Below, piece after piece: positions 16,985 through 24,583 of a DNA stretch of 36,960 nt (position 1 is the first letter of the stretch; the number at the start of each line of letters is the position of its first letter). The notes below the pieces were generated by a model. It made no database searches. It worked only from the letters and a program-made list of their open reading frames with translations, and was not told the origin of the DNA. The position numbers and the translations under genes were made by a program. Source of the DNA: Sphingomonas asaccharolytica NBRC 15499 (lineage in GTDB: Bacteria > Pseudomonadota > Alphaproteobacteria > Sphingomonadales > Sphingomonadaceae); NCBI RefSeq assembly GCF_001598355.1, contig NZ_BCYU01000049.1:1-36960 (forward strand), in the 5' to 3' direction.

Positions 16985-17755
16985 ATGACCAACCCCTTCG
17001 ACCTTTCCGGCAAAGTCGCGATCGTCACCGGCGCCAATACCGGCATCGGCCAGGCGATCGCGCTGGCGCTGGCCGAGGCCGGCGCCGATATCGCCGCGGT
17101 CGGCCGTACTCCTGCTCAGGAAACGGTCGATAAAGCGCGCGCGCTCGGCCGCCGCGCCGAAATCGTCTCGGCCGATCTCTCGACCATCGAGCCTGTGCAA
17201 AGGATTGTGGACGAAACGGTGGATAAGCTCGGCGGCTTGGGCATCCTGGTCAACAATGCCGGCATCATCCGCCGCGCCGACGCGGTCGACTTCACCGAGG
17301 AGGATTGGGACGCGGTGGTCGACACTAATCTCAAATCGGTGTTCTTCCTGTGCCAGGCGGCGGGGCGGCACATGATTGCACGCCATGAAAAAGAGGGCGG
17401 CGGCGGCAAGATCATCAACATCGCGTCGATGCTGACCTTTCAGGGCGGCATCCGCGTGCCGAGCTATACCGCGTCGAAGAGCGGGATCGGCGGGCTGACC
17501 AAATTGCTCGCCAACGAATGGGCGTCGAAAGGCGTCAACGTCAACGCGATCGCGCCGGGCTATATCGCGACCAACAACACGGCCGCGCTACAGGCCGACG
17601 AAGTGCGCAACAAGTCGATCCTCGACCGCATCCCGGCGGGGCGCTGGGGCGATGCGAGCGACCTGGGCGGAGCGGCCGTGTTCCTGGCGAGCCGCGCCGC
17701 GGATTATGTCCAAGGGCATATCCTGGCGGTCGACGGCGGGTGGTTGGCTCGGTGA
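16985..17755 (+). CDS. kduD: 2-dehydro-3-deoxy-D-gluconate 5-dehydrogenase (SDR)
   Basis: A 256-residue short-chain dehydrogenase that reduces 2,5-diketo-3-deoxygluconate to 2-keto-3-deoxygluconate with NAD(P)H, the step after KduI. The cofactor motif is TGANTGIG (residues 15-22), NNAG follows in LGILVNNAGIIRR, and the catalytic pair is Y161 and K165 in SYTASKSG with the serine in NIASMLTF. The IIRRADAVDF and IAPGYIATNNT stretches are typical of KduD. The ATG is only eight bases from the REP-like element, so the ribosome site falls partly within the repeat. Confidence 0.92.
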   Translation: MTNPFDLSGKVAIVTGANTGIGQAIALALAEAGADIAAVGRTPAQETVDKARALGRRAEIVSADLSTIEPVQRIVDETVDKLGGLGILVNNAGIIRRADAVDFTEEDWDAVVDTNLKSVFFLCQAAGRHMIARHEKEGGGGKIINIASMLTFQGGIRVPSYTASKSGIGGLTKLLANEWASKGVNVNAIAPGYIATNNTAALQADEVRNKSILDRIPAGRWGDASDLGGAAVFLASRAADYVQGHILAVDGGWLAR

Positions 17756-17783
17756 TGGCACGATGATCGTGCCGCAAGTTCAT

Positions 17784-17934
17784 CGTCACCCCGGGCTTGT
17801 CCCGGGGTCCACTGAGCCTCACACCGGTGCGCCTGCGGCTCCGTGGTGTTCGAGCGAGATTGCGTCCCCCGGACGCAATCTTGACTTGCCGGGGGCAAGT
17901 CAAAGCTCGGACACGGCACAAGGCCGGCATGACG
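17784..17934. repeat. Multi-hairpin intergenic element between kduD and kdgK
   Basis: Related outer ends CGTCACCCCGG (from 17784) and GCCGGCATGACG (to 17934) enclose three strong hairpins: CCCCGGG/CCCGGGG (17789-17807), a perfect 10-bp stem 17858-17867 against 17871-17880, and a perfect 10-bp stem 17881-17890 against 17894-17903, plus a weaker ACACC/GGTGT stem. It fills almost the whole 198-base kduD-kdgK gap. Its end sequence differs from the REP elements at 3886 and 16887, so it is a second family. Confidence 0.8.
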
Positions 17935-17953
17935 AATTGGGGGGACGTTATTG

Positions 17954-18961
17954 ATGGGCCAATTCCTCGCTTTCGGCGAAATCATGCTGCGGCTCTCGCC
18001 ACCCGGGCGCGAGCTGATCCTGCAAACCCCGAAATTCGACGTCTGGGTGGCGGGCGCCGAGGCGAACGTCGCGACCGCGCTCGCCCGGCTCGGCCACGAT
18101 GTCGGCTTCGTCAGCGCCGTTCCCGCCAACGACCTCGGCGATGCGGCGGTCACGACTCTGCGCGGCCACGGCATCGACACCAGCAATATCCAACGCCGCG
18201 GCGACCGGATGGGACTCTATTTCGTCACCTCGGGCGCCGGCATGCGCGCGACCGAAGTGATCTATGACCGCGCCCATTCGAGCTTTGCCGAGGCGCCGGC
18301 CGATGCCTGGGACTGGGACAGGTTGCTGACGGGCGTCGACCGCCTGCATCTGTCGGGCATCACTCCAGCGCTCGGCCCGGTGCCCGCGCAAGCCTCGATC
18401 GCCGCCGCCGAGGCCGCCGCGGCGCGTGGCATCCCGGTCTCGTTCGACGGCAATTGGCGCGGCAAGCTCTGGGAACGCTGGGATGGCAAGCCGCGTGAAA
18501 TCCTGTCGCGGCTGGTAGCGCAAGCCGACCTGATGTTCGGCAACCATCGCGACATCGCCTTGCTGCTCGACAAGCCGTTTTCGGGCGATGGCGAGGACCG
18601 CCGGCGCGAAGCCGCCGACGCCGCCTTCGCCGCTTTCCCCAAGCTGCAGACGATCGCCTCGACCGCGCGGCACACCGAGGACGTCGATCGCCATTTATTG
18701 TCGGCGCGGATCGACACGCGCGACGCGCATGCGCAATCGGCCGAGATCACGCTGGCCGGCATCGTCGACCGGATCGGCGGGGGCGATGCGTTCGCGGCGG
18801 GCGTTCTCCATGCACTGCGCAACGGCGGAACCATCGACGATGCCGCGCGCACCGGTCTGGCACTGACCGCGCTCAAACATTCACTGCCCGGCGACGCCAG
18901 CCTGTTCCGCCAGGCCGATATCGACGCCTATCTCCAAGGGGGTCTGGATGTCCGGCGCTGA
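17954..18961 (+). CDS. kdgK: 2-keto-3-deoxygluconate kinase (PfkB family)
   Basis: Encodes 335 residues of the PfkB/ribokinase family. N-terminal FGEIMLRLSPPGRE and the GAEANVATALARLG substrate-site segment are typical of KdgK; the C-terminal PfkB signature IVDRIGGGDAFAAG holds the catalytic aspartate. KdgK phosphorylates KDG to KDPG, the shared end product of the UxaA and KduD branches; the aldolase that follows is not in this window. The ATG at 17954 is preferred to the TTG one codon earlier. The end overlaps the carboxylesterase start by 14 bases, so the esterase is coupled to this gene. Confidence 0.93.
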   Translation: MGQFLAFGEIMLRLSPPGRELILQTPKFDVWVAGAEANVATALARLGHDVGFVSAVPANDLGDAAVTTLRGHGIDTSNIQRRGDRMGLYFVTSGAGMRATEVIYDRAHSSFAEAPADAWDWDRLLTGVDRLHLSGITPALGPVPAQASIAAAEAAAARGIPVSFDGNWRGKLWERWDGKPREILSRLVAQADLMFGNHRDIALLLDKPFSGDGEDRRREAADAAFAAFPKLQTIASTARHTEDVDRHLLSARIDTRDAHAQSAEITLAGIVDRIGGGDAFAAGVLHALRNGGTIDDAARTGLALTALKHSLPGDASLFRQADIDAYLQGGLDVRR

Positions 18962-20519
18962 AGGCTGGAACCGTCGCACCCTGATCGGCGCCGGCGCGAG
19001 CGCGGGGGCAGCGATGTTGCTGTCGGGCACGGCGCGCGCGGTCGCGGCGCCTTATGTGCGCACGCCGTCGGGCGATTTCGTCGGCGAGAGCGACCGCGGC
19101 GTCATCGCCTATCGCGGCATCCGCTACGGTGTCGCGCAGCGATTCCGGGCGCCGGTCCCCTATGCCGCGCGCGGCCAGATGCGGCAGGTGCAGAAATTCG
19201 GGCCGGCCTGCCCGCAATCGGGCAGATATCAGCCGCAGTCGGAGGATTGCCTCTACCTAAACGTCTGGACCGCCGAGCCCAATCCCGCGGCGAAGAAGCC
19301 GGTGATGCTCTACATCCATGGTGGCGCCTATTCGAACGGCAGCGTCACCGACCCGCTCAACGACGGGCACAATCTGGCGGCGCGCGGCGATGTCGTGGTG
19401 GTGACGGTCAATCACCGCCTCAACGCGTTCGGCTATCTCTATCTCGCGCGGCTCGACCCGCGCTTCGCCGATAGCGGCAATTGCGGCCAGCTCGACTTGA
19501 TCCTCGCGCTCAAATGGGTGCGCGACAATATCGCGGCGTTCGGCGGCGACCCCAATTGCGTGATGCTGTTCGGCCAGTCGGGCGGCGGCGCCAAGATCGC
19601 TACCCTGACCGGCATGCCGGCGGCGAAGGGCCTGTTCCATCGCGGGGTGACGATGTCGGGCCAGCAGGTCACCGCCTCGGGCCCGCTCCACGCCACCGAC
19701 CGCGCGCGCGCCTATCTCCGCAAGCTGGGAGTGAGCGACAAGGATCTGGGTCCGTTGCTCACGGCGCCAACCGAGAAGCTTGTCGAAGCGCTGTCGGCCG
19801 ACGATCCGATCCTCGGCGGCGGGGTCTATTTCGGCCCGGTGCTCGACATGAAGTGGCTCACGCGCCATCCCTTCTGGCCCGACGCCAATCCACAGGGCCT
19901 GTCGATCCCGCTGATCCTGGGCAACGTGCATGACGAAGCGCGCGCGTTCATTCCGCCCGATTCGGACAAGGTGAAGGGGCTGACCTGGGGCAATATGCCC
20001 GATCGCCTAGCGCCCGAATTGCGCATCGACGCGCTGCCCGAATGGGTCGTGGCCGAATATCGCAAGCAATTCCCGACCTGGTCGCCGACCGACGTCTTCT
20101 ACGCCGCGGTCACTGCCGGGCGGAGCTGGCGCGGCCAGGTGATCGAGGCGGAGGAGCGCGCCCGCGCGGGCGCCCCGGCCTGGGTCTATCAGGTCGATTT
20201 CACCTCGCGCACCGACCCGCGCCGCGGCGCCTTCCACACGATGGATATCCCGCTGGCGTTCGGCACGCTCGACGCGGCGGGCTCGCAGACCGGCACCGGC
20301 ATCGACGCGCGCGCGGCGTCGAAAGCGGTGCAGGACAGTTTCGTCGCCTTTGCCAAGACCGGCAATCCCAATCACCCCGGCCTGCCCGTCTGGCCGAAAT
20401 ACGATCTGGCGCGCCGCGCGACGATGGTGTTCGACGTCAACAGCCATATCGAGAACGATCCGCGCAAATGGCAACGCGAGCTGTTCGCGCGCATCCCCTA
20501 CATCCAGCCGGGCACCTGA
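18948..20519 (+). CDS. Exported type B carboxylesterase
   Basis: Encodes 523 residues. A Tat-like signal (NRRTLIGAGASAGAAMLL, residues 8-25, cleavage after ARAVA) leads into a carboxylesterase type B domain: YRGIRYG, the EDCLYLNVWT signature, oxyanion HGGAY, the nucleophile elbow GQSGGG with S211, and a C-terminal H in GAFHTMDIPLAFG. It should hydrolyse carboxylic esters in the periplasm. Its start lies inside the end of kdgK and the next esterase follows after one base, so it is part of the uronate operon, which suggests acetyl or methyl esters on a uronate polymer as substrate. Substrate identity is inferred from context only. Confidence 0.87.
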   Translation: MSGAEGWNRRTLIGAGASAGAAMLLSGTARAVAAPYVRTPSGDFVGESDRGVIAYRGIRYGVAQRFRAPVPYAARGQMRQVQKFGPACPQSGRYQPQSEDCLYLNVWTAEPNPAAKKPVMLYIHGGAYSNGSVTDPLNDGHNLAARGDVVVVTVNHRLNAFGYLYLARLDPRFADSGNCGQLDLILALKWVRDNIAAFGGDPNCVMLFGQSGGGAKIATLTGMPAAKGLFHRGVTMSGQQVTASGPLHATDRARAYLRKLGVSDKDLGPLLTAPTEKLVEALSADDPILGGGVYFGPVLDMKWLTRHPFWPDANPQGLSIPLILGNVHDEARAFIPPDSDKVKGLTWGNMPDRLAPELRIDALPEWVVAEYRKQFPTWSPTDVFYAAVTAGRSWRGQVIEAEERARAGAPAWVYQVDFTSRTDPRRGAFHTMDIPLAFGTLDAAGSQTGTGIDARAASKAVQDSFVAFAKTGNPNHPGLPVWPKYDLARRATMVFDVNSHIENDPRKWQRELFARIPYIQPGT

Positions 20520-20520
20520 C

Positions 20521-21534
20521 ATGACCGAAGTCGACCGCCGCACCGCCTTGTTCGCGACATTAGGCGCGGCGGTAGCGGCCAGCGGCGCCGCGGCGCAGAC
20601 CGCGCTCCCGGCCGCGCCGGGCAACCCGCCGCCGACCCTGTCGCAGCCCGACGAGACGATCGACCTGTGGCCCAAAGGCACGCCCGGCATGCCGGCCAAG
20701 CCGCCGGTCGAGGTCACTACCGAGCGCAGCAAGGACACCGCCAAGCTCAACGACCGAGCGATCGCCGGCGTGTCGACGCCGCGCATGGCGGTCTTCCGTC
20801 CCGCCAAGCCGAACGGCGCCTCCCTGCTGGTCTTTCCCGGCGGCGGGTACGTCCGGATGGCGATCGACAAGGAAGGCTATGAGATCGGCCGCCTGCTGGC
20901 GGCACGCGGCGTCACCGTGTTCGTGCTGTTCTACCGCCTGCCCGGCGAGGGCTGGGCTAACCGCGCCGACGTGCCGTTGCAGGACGCGCAGCGGGCGATG
21001 CGGCTGATCCGGTCGCGTGCCGCCAAATACCGGCTCGACCCCGAGCGCATCGGCGCAATGGGATTTTCGGCGGGTGGGCACCTCTGCGCCGATCTCGTCG
21101 CTCGGTTCGCGACGAAGACCTACGACCCCGTCGACGCCGCCGACACGCTGTCGGCACGGCCGATGATCGCGGCTCCGATCTATCCGGTCGTGACGATGGA
21201 CTTGTCGGTCGCGCACGCCGGGTCGCGTCAGGCGCTGCTCGGTCCCGATCCCTCGCCTGCGCTGATCGCGGCGCACTCGCCGGACCGCAACATCACGTCC
21301 GCCAGCCCGCCCTGCTTCCTCTGCGCCGCGGAGGACGACGCAACCGTGCCGGTCGAGAACAGTCTGTTGCTCCACGCCGCCTTGCGCGCGGCCAAGGTGC
21401 CCGTCGAACTTCACCTGTTCGGCGAAGGCGGACATGGTTTCGGCTTGCGGGGCGTCGTCGGCAAGCCGGCGCATGTCTGGCCGGACCTGTTCCTGACGTG
21501 GGCAGAGAGCCGGGGATGGCTCCCAAAAAGTTAA
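20521..21534 (+). CDS. Exported alpha/beta-hydrolase (acetylxylan-esterase-like)
   Basis: Encodes 337 residues. The N-terminus (DRRTALFATLGAAVAASGAAAQ) is a Tat-type signal. The mature protein has an alpha/beta-hydrolase fold of the esterase/lipase kind: oxyanion segment FPGGGYVRM, nucleophile elbow GFSAGGH with S183, likely acid D273 in EDDATVP, and H305 in EGGHGFG. A proline-rich stretch DLWPKGTPGMPAKPP precedes the core, as in plant-polysaccharide acetyl esterases. It follows the type B esterase after one base (TGAC ATG) and is the last gene of the plus-strand uronate operon. Deacetylation of polysaccharide is the likely role by context; convergent with the TonB receptor gene. Confidence 0.85.
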   Translation: MTEVDRRTALFATLGAAVAASGAAAQTALPAAPGNPPPTLSQPDETIDLWPKGTPGMPAKPPVEVTTERSKDTAKLNDRAIAGVSTPRMAVFRPAKPNGASLLVFPGGGYVRMAIDKEGYEIGRLLAARGVTVFVLFYRLPGEGWANRADVPLQDAQRAMRLIRSRAAKYRLDPERIGAMGFSAGGHLCADLVARFATKTYDPVDAADTLSARPMIAAPIYPVVTMDLSVAHAGSRQALLGPDPSPALIAAHSPDRNITSASPPCFLCAAEDDATVPVENSLLLHAALRAAKVPVELHLFGEGGHGFGLRGVVGKPAHVWPDLFLTWAESRGWLPKS

Positions 21535-21542
21535 ACTCAGCG

Positions 21543-21569
21543 CCTCCCCGGCGAAGGCCGGCGCGGAGG
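21543..21569. terminator. Inverted repeat between convergent operons
   Basis: CCTCC (21543-21547) and GGAGG (21565-21569) surround CCGGC-GAAG-GCCGG, giving a two-part stem with a three-base bulge. It lies between the stops of the esterase (21534) and the TonB receptor (21599), where a shared terminator is expected, but no T-run is present on either side. Confidence 0.4.
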
Positions 21570-21598
21570 GTCACCGCACCGGCCGATGGAAAGTCAGA

Positions 21599-24529
21599 TC
21601 AATAGTTGAACCGGAACCCGGCCAGGAACTCGCGGCCGGTATGGTGATAGACCGACAAAAGATTGCGGCTGTCGTTATACTGGTCCTGATACTGGTCGGT
21701 CAGGTTGATCCCCTCGAAGGTCAGTTTGAGCTGCTTGGTGAGGGTGATCTGCACCGAGGTGTCGATATTGAGCGTCTTGTTATAGCCCTGACTGTCGATC
21801 CCCTGGGTGCCGACGGCGTCGGACAGATACCCCGAACGATAGGCCGCCGAGACGCGGGCGCTGACCACCTTGTCTTCGTAATAGAGCGTGGCGTTGGCGC
21901 TGTTGCGCGACAGACCGGTCAAATCGTCAATCTTCACCACGGCGCCGGCAGAGTTCAGATATTTGATGTTCGATTCGACATGAGTGTAGTTCAACAGCAC
22001 ACCGAAATTGCCAAGGAAGCCGGGCAGGAACTTGAACGGCTGCTGGAAATTGACTTCCACGCCGCGCAGGCGGCCGCCCGGCGAGTTGCGTGGCGCCGAG
22101 AAGGTCCAGTTGGTCAGCGACGGGCTGCAGATGCCGGGATCGAGATTGGCGCATGCCGCAATCGCCAGGCTGTCGGGCAGACCGAACGGATTGTTGCTGT
22201 ACGCGCCCGACGACTGCACCGTCTGCACGAAGCTGTCGATATCCTTCTGGAAGAAGGCAACCGAGAGCAGCGCGCCCGGCATGTAATACCATTCGGCCGC
22301 CGCATCGAGCGTCGTGGCACGGAACGGATCGAGCCCAGGGTTGCCCACCGACACCGATCGGTTCGCACCCGATACCGACACGGTAGCGGAAGGCGCCAAG
22401 CTGGTGAGGTCAGGCCGCGCCATCATCCGCGCCGCCGCCAGACGTATCTGGAACTTGGGCGAGAATTCGAACACCGCGTTCATCGACGGCAGCCAGTCGT
22501 CATAAGTGCGGGTCGCGACCAGCGGCACCGCTACGCCGCCTGAATAAGAATAGCCCTGCGAACGTTGGAACGTCTGGACGTAGCGAACGCCGGCATTGCC
22601 ACGCAGCGTGAAGGGACCGAAATTGCGGTTGAAGTTGAACTGCAAATAGCCGCTCTTGTCGTGCTCATCGACCGCCACGTTGCCGGAGAGCCCGGGCTCG
22701 ATCCCGAGCCGGAACGTGCCGCCGCGCGCGGTCGGGTCCTCGAGGCCGAAATAGGCGGCCGCCTTGTGGTAATCGGCGTCGAAGAAGGTCTGGCCTTCGA
22801 TCGTGACCATCTGACCGAACTGGTTGAGATCGCGATCGGCCGGCAGCGTGCAGCAGGACAGGTTGGTGTCCTGAGACGCCGTCGTGCCGTTGCTACGGCG
22901 CAGATCGGTCGACTTGAAGCCATAGCCTTTATACGAGGCTCCGCCTTCGACCGAGAAGCCGTCGGTCACGTCCCAGGTAAAATTGAGCTGCCCGGTCTCG
23001 TAGGTGTTCTTCGCCGAGGCCGCACGCAGGCGCAGCTGGCTCAGCACCCAACCAGTACCGTTGGCGAGATTTGCCGTGCCCCAATTGAAGGTCGGGTGCT
23101 GGCGATCGGTATAATCGTAGGCGAAATTGTCGACATTATATTGGTCGAACGTGACCGTGTTCTGGATCGGATTCTGGTGATCCGATTGCGAGTGGCCCAG
23201 GATCAGGTTCAGCTTGAGCTTATCGCCGATATTCTGATCGACGTTGAACGTCAGCTGCTTGAACTTGGTATCGAGCCGGTCGAAGCGGTTTTCGACACGA
23301 AGGTCGACATCGTTGAACGTTCCGGCGACCAGCGAGCCGTTTTGAACGGTGGCGGCCGTCACATCGATATCGTTGACGCCGCAGGTGGTAGCGCGGTTCC
23401 CTGCGGTGCAGGCGCCGGCCACCGAAAAACCGTTGGCCTCGAGATAACGTTCTTCCCGTGTCGCTTTGAAATCAGCGTACAACCCATCGATGCTGATCGT
23501 CGTGCTGTCGGTCGGCTTCCACTGGATCGACCCGGTCAGGCCGATGCGCTGCTGGTCGTCGACATAGTAATCGTATCGCGGGAAGCGCGGGTGGAACAGA
23601 TTGTTCGCGGTAACACACTCCGGCGTGGTCGAGGGCCCGGTTGAGGTCGGGTAAGCGCAGGTCGTGCCCAGATAGCTTTGAAACCCCGGTGCCGCGCCGG
23701 CCGCGTTGGTTGTCCAGCGCACCGTCGAATAGCCGCTCTCGACCAGCTTGCGCTTGGTATAGGCCGCGGAAATCAGCGCACCGAAAGTCTTGTCCTCGTT
23801 CGACCAGGAAATCATCGCCGCCGCGCGCGGTGACGCCTTCTGGGCGAGGTCGTTATAGCTCCCCTGACCCGACACCGCGATGGTGAAGCCCGACTTATAG
23901 TCGAATGGCCGCGCGGTGCGCAGGTCGACCGTGGCGCCGAGCGAACCTTCCTCTGTCGCCGCCTCGGCGGTCTTCTGCACCGTGATCGCGTTGAACAGGT
24001 CGGCGGCGAAGACGTTGAAGTCGAAACCGCGACCGCGGTTGGTGCCGCCCGAGGCGTCCGAGCCGCCAGCGGTAGCGATCGCTTCCATGCCGTTGATGCG
24101 GACGCGAGTGAATTGCGGGCCCAGGCCGCGGACCGAGATCGAACGCCCTTCGCCGCCGTCGCGCGACAGCGCGACGCCCGGGATGCGCTGGATCGATTCG
24201 GAGAGGTTGAGGTCGGGAAACTTGCCGATATCCTCGGCCAGGATCGAATCGATCGCGGTGGCCGATGCCTTTTTCTGGTCGAGCGCCTTGGCCAGGCTGC
24301 CGCGGAAGCCGGTGATCACGATATCCTTGCCGGTATCCTGATTGTCCTGCGACGTATCGGCCGCAGGCGCCGTCTGCGGCGCTTCGGTCACCGGTGCAGC
24401 CGATGCCGCGTCATTTGGCCCTGCCGGCGCGGTCTGCGCCTGCGCCGCCCCGGCGCTGACGGCGATCGCCAGCACGGCGAGCGAGGCGCCGCCCCGCAAT
24501 AACGTTTCGAACCGAGAACCCTTTTGCAT
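21599..24529 (-). CDS. TonB-dependent outer-membrane receptor
   Basis: Encodes 976 residues. Signal peptide at 1-32 (SLAVLAIAVSAGAAQAQ), a variable proline/alanine linker, a TonB-box-like DIVITGFRGSL near 70, plug domain (about 75-200) with FPDLNLSESIQRIPGVALSRDGGEGRSISVRGLG, then a large beta-barrel ending in the aromatic C-terminus AGFRFNY. This RIPGV/ISVRGLG plug is the kind found in the large oligosaccharide receptors of Sphingomonas, Caulobacter and Xanthomonas. It should import an oligosaccharide across the outer membrane with TonB energy. AGGGAGGTAG precedes the ATG. It is the last gene of a unit with the DUF885 gene (54-base gap) and the 1272-residue protein. Confidence 0.93.
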   Translation of the reverse strand: MQKGSRFETLLRGGASLAVLAIAVSAGAAQAQTAPAGPNDAASAAPVTEAPQTAPAADTSQDNQDTGKDIVITGFRGSLAKALDQKKASATAIDSILAEDIGKFPDLNLSESIQRIPGVALSRDGGEGRSISVRGLGPQFTRVRINGMEAIATAGGSDASGGTNRGRGFDFNVFAADLFNAITVQKTAEAATEEGSLGATVDLRTARPFDYKSGFTIAVSGQGSYNDLAQKASPRAAAMISWSNEDKTFGALISAAYTKRKLVESGYSTVRWTTNAAGAAPGFQSYLGTTCAYPTSTGPSTTPECVTANNLFHPRFPRYDYYVDDQQRIGLTGSIQWKPTDSTTISIDGLYADFKATREERYLEANGFSVAGACTAGNRATTCGVNDIDVTAATVQNGSLVAGTFNDVDLRVENRFDRLDTKFKQLTFNVDQNIGDKLKLNLILGHSQSDHQNPIQNTVTFDQYNVDNFAYDYTDRQHPTFNWGTANLANGTGWVLSQLRLRAASAKNTYETGQLNFTWDVTDGFSVEGGASYKGYGFKSTDLRRSNGTTASQDTNLSCCTLPADRDLNQFGQMVTIEGQTFFDADYHKAAAYFGLEDPTARGGTFRLGIEPGLSGNVAVDEHDKSGYLQFNFNRNFGPFTLRGNAGVRYVQTFQRSQGYSYSGGVAVPLVATRTYDDWLPSMNAVFEFSPKFQIRLAAARMMARPDLTSLAPSATVSVSGANRSVSVGNPGLDPFRATTLDAAAEWYYMPGALLSVAFFQKDIDSFVQTVQSSGAYSNNPFGLPDSLAIAACANLDPGICSPSLTNWTFSAPRNSPGGRLRGVEVNFQQPFKFLPGFLGNFGVLLNYTHVESNIKYLNSAGAVVKIDDLTGLSRNSANATLYYEDKVVSARVSAAYRSGYLSDAVGTQGIDSQGYNKTLNIDTSVQITLTKQLKLTFEGINLTDQYQDQYNDSRNLLSVYHHTGREFLAGFRFNY

Positions 24530-24583
24530 CTGCTACCTCCCTGGGATCGGGCCAGAGGTGTTTTCCCCCTTGGCCGCCTTTAC

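Noticed and set aside
17822..17829. ACACCGGTG in the kduD-kdgK gap
   Set aside because: It belongs to a hairpin of the repeat element and lacks the flanking TGA of the operator core.
17784..17934. CRISPR-like array
   Set aside because: The repeated units are inverted palindromes of unequal size, not regularly spaced direct repeats.
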